Notes under the pieces: generated by a model
What the model saw: only the letters and a program-made list of their open reading frames with translations
Database searches by the model: none
Told to the model about the DNA's origin: nothing
Program-made: the position numbers and the translations under genes
From: Clostridia bacterium
Lineage (GTDB): Bacteria; Bacillota; Clostridia; Lutisporales; Lutisporaceae
DNA length: 7,432 nucleotides
Assembly (NCBI GenBank): GCA_029256365.1
Contig: JAQSYB010000092.1
Span: 1-7,432, forward strand
Direction of reading: 5' to 3'
In this document: one piece after another, positions 1 to 5,861 of the stretch
Numbering within the stretch: position 1 is the stretch's first letter
Layout of the letters: every line of letters begins with the position of its first letter

Positions 1-237
1 ATACTTGCTACATTGTCCGTTGATGCCAATCAGGCAAATAGAATGGCAACAAATACAGATGCAATCGTAGAGCAGACCAATAACAAAAGATTATCTGAGT
101 CTGGCGTATCCTTGGATGAAGAAATGGGTAACATGGTAAAATTCCAACATGCCTATAACGCTTCAGCCAGAATGATAACTACTCTTGATGGTATTATGGA
201 TACAATGATAAATAGACTAGGAATGGTAGGAAGGTAG
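1..237 (+). CDS. flgK: Flagellar hook-associated protein 1 (FlgK), C-terminal fragment
   Basis: FlgK is the first junction protein between hook and filament and is exported through the flagellar type III apparatus. Only the last 78 residues are in the window; the gene enters from the left in frame 1 and ends at TAG 235-237. The visible part is the conserved C-terminal D0/D1 helix. It shows the family signature SGVSLDEEMGNMVKFQ followed by AYNASARMITTLD and the terminal INRLG, which is diagnostic for FlgK as opposed to FlgE or FlgL. The first in-frame start-like codon at 13 (TTG) is internal to the protein, because the reading frame is open to base 1. flgL follows after 12 bases, so the two are almost certainly co-transcribed. 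Identification is firm; nothing can be said about the missing N-terminal part. Confidence 0.95.
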   Translation: MLATLSVDANQANRMATNTDAIVEQTNNKRLSESGVSLDEEMGNMVKFQHAYNASARMITTLDGIMDTMINRLGMVGR

Positions 238-249
238 TGAGGTGCTGAT

Positions 250-1221
250 ATGCGTATAACAAATAGTATGATGCTTAACTCTATGATGAGAAATATGGGA
301 AAGAATTTAAATAGAATGAGCAAAACAGAAGAGATGCTAGCAACGGGAAAGAAATTTTCTTTGCCTTCTGATGATCCGATAGGAGTGTCCAGAAGTCTGA
401 GGCTGAATACTGATGTTGCAAATATGGAGCAATATAAACGCAACGTTGAAGATGCACAGTCTTGGCTGGGAACTACTGAGATGGCAATTAATAACTTAAT
501 TAATATATTCCAAAGAGCAAGAGAATTGACAGTCCAAGCTGCCAACGAGACCAACTCAGTAGATGAGAGAAAGGCTATAGCGGCTGAAATTGATCAATTA
601 AAAGGACAAATAATAAGTACTGCAAATACGACCTATGCAGGAAGCTATATATTTTCTGGCTTTAAGACCAATCAAGCCTTGATGAGCGATGATGGAGAAT
701 ATCTTCCTGTGGATCTTTCTAAAAATGAAGTAATTGAATTTAATGTAGGAATATCGGATAGAATGGGTATTAATGTACTGCCTCAAAAGCTATTTGGTAT
801 AATGGGCACTGCGTCAGCAGATGATCCAGTTGATGCCAACACTCTAATTAATTCGTCTACGCCTCCAGTACCTCCGACATATACAACACCACAAATGATC
901 CAGGTGTTTGCTGATTTAGTGGATGACTTAGAAGGGGATGACACAGCAGCAATCAGTAATGCTTTAAAAAGACTGGATATACATTTGAATAATATCAATG
1001 CGGTTAGAGCAGAGGTTGGAGTAAAATCAAATAGATTAGAATTAACTTTAAATAGAATAGAAGATGATACTTTAAACTTAAAAGATTTGTTATCTAAGAA
1101 TGAGGATGCTGATATGGCAGAGGTTATTATGAATCTTAAGATGCAGGAAAATGTCTACAAATCTTCTTTGTCAGGCGGCGCAAGGATCATTCAACCGACA
1201 CTTATAGATTTTCTAAGATAG
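250..1221 (+). CDS. flgL: Flagellar hook-associated protein 3 (FlgL)
   Basis: FlgL is the second hook-filament junction protein, placed between FlgK and the flagellin filament. The 323-residue product has the flagellin-like ends expected. The N-terminal D0/D1 helices start MRITNSMMLNSMM, carry the PSDDPIGVSRSL segment (about residues 38-49) and run to an RARELTVQAANET segment near residues 88-100. The C-terminal helix has EDADMAEVIMNLKMQENVYKSS and ends in DFLR. FSGFKTNQ is the usual FlgL entry into the central domain, which contains a proline-rich linker around residues 204-209 (TPPVPP). It is slightly longer than the roughly 300-residue Bacillus FlgL. The ATG start has a GAGGTG ribosome binding site at 239-244. 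The order flgK-flgL is conserved across flagellated Firmicutes, and the next gene starts 10 bases after the stop. Confidence 0.95.
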   Translation: MRITNSMMLNSMMRNMGKNLNRMSKTEEMLATGKKFSLPSDDPIGVSRSLRLNTDVANMEQYKRNVEDAQSWLGTTEMAINNLINIFQRARELTVQAANETNSVDERKAIAAEIDQLKGQIISTANTTYAGSYIFSGFKTNQALMSDDGEYLPVDLSKNEVIEFNVGISDRMGINVLPQKLFGIMGTASADDPVDANTLINSSTPPVPPTYTTPQMIQVFADLVDDLEGDDTAAISNALKRLDIHLNNINAVRAEVGVKSNRLELTLNRIEDDTLNLKDLLSKNEDADMAEVIMNLKMQENVYKSSLSGGARIIQPTLIDFLR

Positions 1222-1231
1222 GTGATATAAA

Positions 1232-1789
1232 ATGATCATAATTACAAAGACGGATGCATTAATTGGGATAAATACAACACCTGCAAAAATGAGCATCATT
1301 CAACCAAAGCCTGATTTTGAGATCCTTCAGCAGGATTCGGAGCTCTTAATAGATACAGAACAATTGCAAGTAAGAATAGATCAGACACAGTGCTTCAATG
1401 AAGCGGGCTTAAAGAATAATTCTGCCTTGAGTGAAGATATGGTAAATAGAAGCCAACAAGCTTTTTCTGAAGGAATTAGCCGAGTTGTGTCTGAAGGCAA
1501 CCAAATGGCATCAATAGAGAACGGCTACAATGCTATTGCAGAAATTGCATTCAATAATTCTATACAAGTAACTGATTGGAACATTGATTTTATACCCAAA
1601 AGCCGCCCTAGAATAGATTATGTTGGCGGCACTGTAGATATAAGAATTAATGAAGGGTATGTGGATGTTAAATCAAAACCCAACATGCCTATAATTGATG
1701 TTGAACTTGGTGGTATAGAGTTCTATCTAAGACAAAATCCAGAGATAAAATTTGAATATGTCGGAAATAATTTAGATATGTCAATATAG
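1232..1789 (+). CDS. DUF6470 family protein (YviE-like)
   Basis: The 185-residue product matches in position, size and sequence style the DUF6470 family, represented by B. subtilis YviE, which sits between flgL and fliW. The diagnostic N-terminal stretch is GINTTPAKMSIIQPKP at residues 12-27. A helical, Gln/Ser-rich middle follows (about 65-110). The C-terminal part (from about residue 125) is beta-rich, with alternating hydrophobics in GGTVDIRINEGYVDVKSKP and the final VELGGIEFYLRQNP segment. There is no signal peptide and no membrane segment, so it is probably cytoplasmic. The function of the family is not established; its constant place in the filament operon suggests a role in motility. 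The start is ATG with AGGTGAT at 1220-1226 as ribosome binding site, overlapping the flgL stop. A 34-base gap separates it from fliW. Confidence 0.85.
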   Translation: MIIITKTDALIGINTTPAKMSIIQPKPDFEILQQDSELLIDTEQLQVRIDQTQCFNEAGLKNNSALSEDMVNRSQQAFSEGISRVVSEGNQMASIENGYNAIAEIAFNNSIQVTDWNIDFIPKSRPRIDYVGGTVDIRINEGYVDVKSKPNMPIIDVELGGIEFYLRQNPEIKFEYVGNNLDMSI

Positions 1790-1823
1790 CATAATAGTAA
1801 AAACTGTTCGGGGAGGAATAATA

Positions 1824-2252
1824 ATGCTGATAAACACTAAATTTCTTGGTAAGATTGAGATTGACGAAAAGATGATTATTGATTTCGAAAATGGATTGCC
1901 AGGCTTCAATGAACTTCACAAGTTTGTTGTGTTAGATATGGAAGAAAATCCAAGCTTACAATATATGCAGTCCATAGAAAAGGAAGAGATTTGCTTTATA
2001 GTGATAAGTCCCTTTGCTGTAATGGAAGATTATGAAGCTGACTTAAGTGAAGAAACAGTACAGAAACTGGTAATTGAGAATGCGGAAGAGGTTAGTCTGT
2101 ACGCTATATTGACAATACCAGAAGATATAAAAGAGATCACTGTAAATCTAATAGCACCAATAATCGTAAACAATGTAAACAACAAAGCAATTCAAGAAAT
2201 TATCAACAATGATAAATATAGTATAAGGCACAAGCTTTTTAGAGAGGAGTGA
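1824..2252 (+). CDS. fliW: Flagellar assembly factor FliW
   Basis: FliW is a small cytoplasmic beta-barrel protein that binds either newly made flagellin or CsrA. When flagellin accumulates inside the cell it takes up FliW, and the CsrA set free represses flagellin translation. The 142-residue protein has the normal family length and signatures: FENGLPGFNELHKFVVLD (about residues 22-39), LQYMQSIEKEEICFIVISPF, a TVNLIAPIIVNN segment near residues 104-115, and a C-terminal YSIRHKLF. The ATG start follows a very strong ribosome binding site, GGGGAGGA at 1810-1817. The stop TGA (2250-2252) lies inside a small hairpin carrying the csrA Shine-Dalgarno, only 5 bases before the csrA start, so translational coupling with csrA is likely. 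The fliW-csrA-flagellin order is the classical one. Confidence 0.96.
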   Translation: MLINTKFLGKIEIDEKMIIDFENGLPGFNELHKFVVLDMEENPSLQYMQSIEKEEICFIVISPFAVMEDYEADLSEETVQKLVIENAEEVSLYAILTIPEDIKEITVNLIAPIIVNNVNNKAIQEIINNDKYSIRHKLFREE

Positions 2253-2260
2253 TCCTATTG
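2243..2260 (+). promoter_or_regulatory. csrA ribosome binding site in a GUGA-capped hairpin, TTG start
   Basis: The csrA Shine-Dalgarno AGAGGAG (2243-2249) lies 8 bases before a TTG start codon at 2258-2260. AGGA (2245-2248) is perfectly complementary to TCCT (2253-2256), and the four loop bases GTGA (2249-2252) form a GNRA-type tetraloop in RNA. The loop contains the fliW stop codon TGA. Ribosomes finishing fliW would open this hairpin, so csrA translation may depend on fliW translation. The pairing is seen directly; the regulatory effect is inferred, and a 4-bp stem can also occur by chance. Confidence 0.5.
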
Positions 2261-2488
2261 TTAGTACTAGCGAGAAAGAAAAACGAGTCAATTATTATAG
2301 GTGAAAATATCGAAATTATCATAACAGAAATTACTGAAGACAAAGTTAAAATAGGAATAAGAGCTCCAAAAAATATGAAGATATTTAGAAAAGAACTATT
2401 GCAGGAAGTAGAGCAGGAGAACAAAAACTCAGCAGTCTCAGATAAAATAGATCTTAGCAAAATCAGGGTTGCGATGAATACAAAATAA
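2258..2488 (+). CDS. csrA: Carbon storage regulator CsrA, flagellin translation repressor
   Basis: CsrA is a small homodimeric RNA-binding protein that recognises GGA motifs in hairpin loops; in Firmicutes its main known target is the flagellin leader. The 76-residue product begins MLVLARKKNESIIIG, the nearly invariant CsrA start. That fixes the start at TTG 2258 and not at the upstream GTG 2249, which would add MIL and leave no room for a Shine-Dalgarno. RNA-binding residues seen are L4, R6 and R44 with E46 (segment IFRKEL, residues 42-47); the usual His at position 43 is Phe here. The C-terminal extension past residue 50 (EVEQEN and onward) matches the longer Firmicutes form and keeps an Asn at position 55, reported in B. 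subtilis as important for FliW binding. It is co-transcribed with fliW. Confidence 0.96.
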   Translation: MLVLARKKNESIIIGENIEIIITEITEDKVKIGIRAPKNMKIFRKELLQEVEQENKNSAVSDKIDLSKIRVAMNTK

Positions 2489-2546
2489 CTTATTATTGCT
2501 GTTGTATAAAGTACAGAAAGAATATCAAATTTTTTTTATTAACCTA

Positions 2547-2574
2547 TAAAGTTATTGTACAAGCTATCCGATAA
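2547..2574 (+). promoter_or_regulatory. Sigma-28/sigma-D type flagellin promoter
   Basis: The -35 element TAAAGTTA (2547-2554) and the -10 element TCCGATAA (2567-2574) each match the enterobacterial sigma-28 consensus (TAAAGTTT and GCCGATAA) in 7 of 8 positions. In the Bacillus notation this is TAAA, 16 bases, then a GCCGATAT-like box, within the accepted 14-16 spacing. Transcription would start near 2581-2583, giving a leader of about 105 bases before the flagellin ATG. An A/T-only stretch with eight T in a row (2530-2537) lies directly upstream and could act as an UP element. This places flagellin under late-class control independent of the fliW-csrA transcript. Confidence 0.85.
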
Positions 2575-2590
2575 TATTATCAAGAAGCTT

Positions 2591-2630
2591 AAGAACAATA
2601 TCGTACAGGGCCCGTATTGGTAATGTTCTT
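2591..2630 (+). promoter_or_regulatory. Imperfect hairpin at the 5' end of the flagellin leader
   Basis: AAGAA (2591-2595) pairs with TTCTT (2626-2630). Inside, CAATA (2596-2600) pairs with TATTG (2615-2619), extended by CG/CG across a one-base bulge. A six-base bulge lies on the 3' side, and a GGGCCC palindrome is at 2608-2613. An alternative outer pairing, AAGAACA with TGTTCTT, has 7 bp. It would form within the first 50 bases of the predicted transcript. A role in protecting the abundant flagellin mRNA from 5' decay is possible but not shown. It contains no GGA, so it is not a CsrA site. Confidence 0.4.
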
Positions 2631-2642
2631 TGCTAATAAAAT

Positions 2643-2662
2643 AGTCAGAAAGGATTCTGACT
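2643..2662 (+). promoter_or_regulatory. Predicted CsrA binding hairpin 1 in the flagellin leader
   Basis: AGTCAGAA (2643-2650) and TTCTGACT (2655-2662) form a perfect 8-bp stem around an AGGA loop (2651-2654). If the closing A-U pair opens, the loop becomes AAGGAU, which fits the ARGGAU core of the selected high-affinity CsrA ligand. In B. subtilis the flagellin leader also has an upstream CsrA site. The stem is seen in the sequence; binding is inferred from the motif and the csrA gene next door. Confidence 0.75.
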
Positions 2663-2665
2663 TTA

Positions 2666-2683
2666 AAATTCAAGGAGGAATTT
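2666..2683 (+). promoter_or_regulatory. Predicted CsrA binding hairpin 2, overlapping the flagellin Shine-Dalgarno
   Basis: AAATTC (2666-2671) pairs perfectly with GAATTT (2678-2683), leaving the six-base loop AAGGAG (2672-2677). The loop is at once a GGA-type CsrA site and the core of the flagellin Shine-Dalgarno (AAGGAGG, 2672-2678), 8 bases before the ATG. Its GGA starts 22 bases after that of hairpin 1, a distance one CsrA dimer can bridge. CsrA bound here would block the ribosome. The weak A/T stem would leave the site open to ribosomes when CsrA is absent. Confidence 0.7.
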
Positions 2684-2686
2684 ATA

Positions 2687-3496
2687 ATGAGAATAAACAA
2701 CAACTTAATGGCTATGAATGCCCACAGACAACTAGGTGTAAATACATCTGGACAAGCGAAATCTATTGAAAAGCTTTCTTCAGGTTCAAGAATCAACAGA
2801 GCAGGCGACGATGCTGCTGGTCTTGCAATATCTGAAAAAATGAGAGGCCAAATCAGAGGTCTTCAACAAGCTTCAAGAAACGCTCAAGATGGTATTTCTC
2901 TTATTCAAACTGCAGAAGGTGCATTGAATGAAACTCACTCAATTCTACAAAGAATGAGAGAGCTTGCAGTTCAAGCTTCCAACGATACTAACGTAACTCA
3001 AGACAGAGAGCAGATCAGAAAAGAGATTTCTCAGCTAGCTAAAGAAATCACTAGAATCTCATCACAAACTGAGTTCAACACTAAGAAGCTTCTAAACAGT
3101 GGTATCAGCGTACAGTTCCAAGTTGGAGCAAACAGCGGTCAAATGCTAGGCGTTTCCATCAATGAGATGGCTGCATCAAGTATTTCTGTTCATGAAGTAT
3201 CAGATAACATAACTGAAGATCAAAGTGTTGCTATCCAGAAGATCAATGATGCGATAGTTGCAGTTTCAGAAGAAAGAGCAAACCTAGGTGCTGTTCAAAA
3301 CAGACTTGAGCACACAATAGCTAACCTTGATACAGGAGCAGAGAACTTACAAGCTTCAGAATCAAGAATTAGAGACGTAGATATGGCTAAGGAAATGATG
3401 AACTACAGTAAGCAAAATATCCTTAACCAAGCTGCTCAAGCAATGCTTGCACAAGCTAACCAAGCTCCACAGGGAGTATTACAATTACTAAGATAA
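2687..3496 (+). CDS. hag: Flagellin
   Basis: This is the filament subunit (Hag, also called FliC), exported through the flagellar channel and polymerised at the tip. The 269-residue protein has a complete N-terminal D0/D1 region (MRINNNLMAMNAHRQLG, then SSGSRINRAGDDAAGLAIS and the QRMRELAVQ segment at residues 88-96). The C-terminal D1/D0 region has RIRDVDMAKEMMNYSKQNIL and ends LQLLR. Only about 50 residues, Ser/Asn-rich and without Cys, join the two halves, so the variable D2/D3 domains are missing and the protein is shorter than B. subtilis Hag (about 304). Codon use differs from its neighbours (more AAC, TTC, GCT), as expected for a highly expressed gene. It has its own sigma-28 promoter, a CsrA-type leader and a downstream terminator. 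The Ser/Thr residues of the joining segment are candidate targets of the Maf proteins encoded downstream. Confidence 0.97.
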   Translation: MRINNNLMAMNAHRQLGVNTSGQAKSIEKLSSGSRINRAGDDAAGLAISEKMRGQIRGLQQASRNAQDGISLIQTAEGALNETHSILQRMRELAVQASNDTNVTQDREQIRKEISQLAKEITRISSQTEFNTKKLLNSGISVQFQVGANSGQMLGVSINEMAASSISVHEVSDNITEDQSVAIQKINDAIVAVSEERANLGAVQNRLEHTIANLDTGAENLQASESRIRDVDMAKEMMNYSKQNILNQAAQAMLAQANQAPQGVLQLLR

Positions 3497-3510
3497 TTAA
3501 ATATCTAGTT

Positions 3511-3554
3511 TACAAATTGAGCCAACTTTATGTTGGCTCTGTTTGTAATATTTT
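3511..3554 (+). terminator. Intrinsic terminator after the flagellin gene
   Basis: GAGCCAAC (3519-3526) and GTTGGCTC (3532-3539) form a perfect 8-bp stem with loop TTTAT. After a 2-by-2 internal mismatch the stem is extended by TACAAA (3511-3516) with TTTGTA (3542-3547), and the T-rich stretch TGTTTGTAATATTTT follows. The T tract is interrupted, so termination may be incomplete. The next gene starts only 30 bases after the outer stem, with no promoter recognisable between them; partial read-through is the simplest way for the downstream genes to be transcribed. Confidence 0.8.
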
Positions 3555-3577
3555 ATAGAAAATCAGAGGGGAATAAT

Positions 3578-3835
3578 ATGAGTTATATAGAAATATTAAA
3601 AAATGATTTAAGAAACTTTGATTTTGAAAAAGCATTTAGTAAAAGCGTATCTTTAATGGAACTCTTACTTAGCAATTCCTTGCCGGAAGAGCAAGAAGAG
3701 CTTTTTCAAATTATAACTCTTTATAATGAAGCGATGGAAATTAGAGATGTCATAAGAATGTGTGATATTCTTGATTATATAATTAAGCCTGAGTTTGAAA
3801 AAAGAAATATGTCCTTGGAGGATAGCAATGTGTAA
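3578..3835 (+). CDS. Small acidic helical protein of unknown function, coupled to the Maf genes
   Basis: I do not recognise this 85-residue protein. It is rich in Glu, Asp, Leu and Ile (18 acidic against 9 basic residues) with heptad-like hydrophobic spacing, and it should be almost all alpha-helical. There is no signal peptide or membrane segment. A notable segment is RMCDILDYIIKPEFEK near residues 59-74. The start is ATG 3578 with GAGGGG at 3565-3571. An in-frame ATG at 3530 lies in the terminator loop and is rejected. The gene stands between flagellin and the first Maf gene, and its stop overlaps the Maf start by 8 bases (ATGTGTAA), pointing to coupled translation. The size and acidic, helical nature would suit a partner or chaperone of the Maf enzymes or of flagellin, but this is inference. 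It is shorter than FliS and lacks recognisable FliS or FlaG features. Confidence 0.8.
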   Translation: MSYIEILKNDLRNFDFEKAFSKSVSLMELLLSNSLPEEQEELFQIITLYNEAMEIRDVIRMCDILDYIIKPEFEKRNMSLEDSNV

Positions 3836-5861
3836 TAATATTCTTTCTAAAAATTTAGAAGCCTTAATGATACATCAAAGCTATATTTATCAAATATTAA
3901 GCAATCTAGATGATAATGAAGAAAAGAATTTCTATATAGCTGATAATAATGGAATAAAGTCCCTGTTTGTAAAAAACAATGAAGGCATGCATATTCAATA
4001 TTCAAGCTTTATTAACCCTGAGAAAGAAGCAGAGGATTACCTTGAAAAGTTAGATATAGAATACAATCGTAGTATTTATCTAGTGATAGGTATTGGAATT
4101 GGAAACATAATAAGTCGTTTGGTTGAAAAAATAACAAAAAGGTCAAAGGTAGTTTGTTATGAGAAGGATGCACACCTACTTAAGGCTATTCTTTCTATCA
4201 TAGACTTATCTCATTATATATGTGAAAAGAAGATCATTTTTGTACTAGGTGAAAATAATATAATTTCTGAGGATCAGCAAATATATACCATAGTTATGGC
4301 TTATATAAATAGCTTTGTATCAAAGACTCAAATTATTGTACTTCCTATTTATGATCTAAACTATATTAGCTTTGCAAATAAAATGATAAAAATGACAATG
4401 GAGAAAAAAGATCTCGTTAAATTTTTATATGGGAACAGCTTAGATGATACATTGGTTGGCCTTGATAATAACCTTGAAAACTTCTTTGAATTTGTTAATA
4501 ACCCAGGGATAAATGATTTTCTGCAAAAATATGGAGATGTTTATAAGAACAAGCCTGCTATTATCGTAGCTTCGGGACCATCTTTAGATAAAAATGTTAA
4601 AGACTTAAAGCTAGCCCAAGGAAAAGCATTGATACTAACATGTGATGGTTCTATGGAAACCTTAAGGAAAAATGGAATCAGATTTGATATGGTAGGCTCT
4701 GTAGAAAGAATACAAAAGACCTATGAAGCATTTTATGAGAACAAAACGCTTCCTGAGGATGCTATACTAACAGTGCCCATAATTGTTCACCCTGCTATTG
4801 TAAAGGCTATGAAAAATAAAATCCTTTTTTCGAAGAAACATGACGTTTATTCAGACTGGGTAAATGAGTTTACATCAGATGCAAAAGGAGCCGTAGCTTC
4901 AAGTCCATCTGTTTCTCATATGATGTTTGGTATAGCGAAAAGATTGGGAGCCAATCCAATAATAATTATTGGACAGGATCTATCTTATTCTCCAGAAGGG
5001 GTATCACATACTACTGAGGCGAAGGAAGTTATCACTAAGATTGACACAAAAGCTTCAAAGGTTTTTGTGGAGGGTAAAGATGGAACTCAGTTGGCTAGTA
5101 CTTATGTATGGAAGCAGTTTTTAATGGCATATGAATCACTGTTGTACAATCATGAAGGAACTGTTATAGACGCTACCGAAGGTGGAGCAAAAATAAAAGG
5201 AACAGAGATTATGACCTTAAAGGATGCCATACAGAAACATTGTAATGATAATATACCAAGAGTTTTAGATTTATTGAATCAAATTGAGATAGACAACGAA
5301 TTAGAAAATGAGGCTCTATTAAAGGGATACAATGAAATAAGAAGAACGATAAAACTGTTTAACGTGCTTCGCATGAAAGCATCTAAATCAAAAAAATGGG
5401 TTCACAAGAGCTTAGAAATATTAAAAAGCGGTTTAGAAACAGAGGAACAGTTAAATGATATATATGACTGTATTGATTTTGGCGGAAAAGACATACCTCG
5501 GTTTATAGGGAAACACTCCAAGCTAAATATGTATTTTCAATATATTATACTCGTAGCAGTATATAAGATTAATATGATAAAATCGGATAAATTTACATTG
5601 GATTCTATAGAAGAGAACCTAAATATAATAAACGATATGGTTGGCGACATTCATAAATATTCGTGTAAAGCAATGAAAATGATGGTAAAGCATTACGATA
5701 AGTTTACTGAATCTATAGAACAAAAGGCCTTTGATAACGTTAAAGTAAAACACCTTAGCTATATACTTGAACTTGTAGATAACCCGATATATGATATCCC
5801 ATTAAGAACTATGCTGGGTTATGCACCAAAGATTGCAGCTGAGGTTAGAAACGATGAGTAA
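3828..5861 (+). CDS. Maf-type flagellin glycosyltransferase, copy A (DUF115/MptE-like)
   Basis: Motility accessory factor proteins transfer nonulosonic acids such as pseudaminic or legionaminic acid to Ser/Thr of flagellin in the cytoplasm before export. The 677-residue protein has the family plan. An N-terminal Maf domain carries IQYSSF at 56-61, a glycine-rich GIGIGN at 88-93 and a VVCYEKD strand. The central MptE-like domain starts with NKPAIIVASGPSLDKN at 241-256 and includes ERIQKTYEAF, SVSHMMFG and GQDLSYS at 382-388, with a following His, then EGGAKIKGTE at 451-460. A helical C-terminal part runs from about 465 to 677. The start is ATG 3828 with GGAGG at 3817-3821; a TTG at 3795 in the same frame lacks such a site. 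The gene overlaps both neighbours by 8 bases. The sugar donor cannot be told from the sequence. Confidence 0.9.
   Translation: MCNNILSKNLEALMIHQSYIYQILSNLDDNEEKNFYIADNNGIKSLFVKNNEGMHIQYSSFINPEKEAEDYLEKLDIEYNRSIYLVIGIGIGNIISRLVEKITKRSKVVCYEKDAHLLKAILSIIDLSHYICEKKIIFVLGENNIISEDQQIYTIVMAYINSFVSKTQIIVLPIYDLNYISFANKMIKMTMEKKDLVKFLYGNSLDDTLVGLDNNLENFFEFVNNPGINDFLQKYGDVYKNKPAIIVASGPSLDKNVKDLKLAQGKALILTCDGSMETLRKNGIRFDMVGSVERIQKTYEAFYENKTLPEDAILTVPIIVHPAIVKAMKNKILFSKKHDVYSDWVNEFTSDAKGAVASSPSVSHMMFGIAKRLGANPIIIIGQDLSYSPEGVSHTTEAKEVITKIDTKASKVFVEGKDGTQLASTYVWKQFLMAYESLLYNHEGTVIDATEGGAKIKGTEIMTLKDAIQKHCNDNIPRVLDLLNQIEIDNELENEALLKGYNEIRRTIKLFNVLRMKASKSKKWVHKSLEILKSGLETEEQLNDIYDCIDFGGKDIPRFIGKHSKLNMYFQYIILVAVYKINMIKSDKFTLDSIEENLNIINDMVGDIHKYSCKAMKMMVKHYDKFTESIEQKAFDNVKVKHLSYILELVDNPIYDIPLRTMLGYAPKIAAEVRNDE

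Noticed and set aside
2249..2488. csrA starting at GTG 2249
   Set aside because: It would add MIL before the canonical MLVLARKK start, and its Shine-Dalgarno would directly abut or overlap the start codon. TTG 2258 has correct spacing.
2505..2510. TATAAA as a sigma-A -10 box after csrA
   Set aside because: No matching -35 element lies about 17 bases upstream, and the near-consensus sigma-28 promoter further downstream explains flagellin transcription.
2489..2540. Terminator after csrA ending in the T run at 2530-2537
   Set aside because: Only a weak 4-bp stem (CTGT/ACAG) is present and it is separated from the T run. The A/T stretch fits an upstream promoter element better.
3530..3577. Upstream ATG start for the 85-residue protein
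   Set aside because: The ATG lies in the loop of the flagellin terminator and has no ribosome binding site; ATG 3578 has GAGGGG at the right distance.
3795..3827. Upstream TTG start for Maf copy A
   Set aside because: No suitable Shine-Dalgarno precedes it, whereas ATG 3828 has GGAGG six bases upstream.
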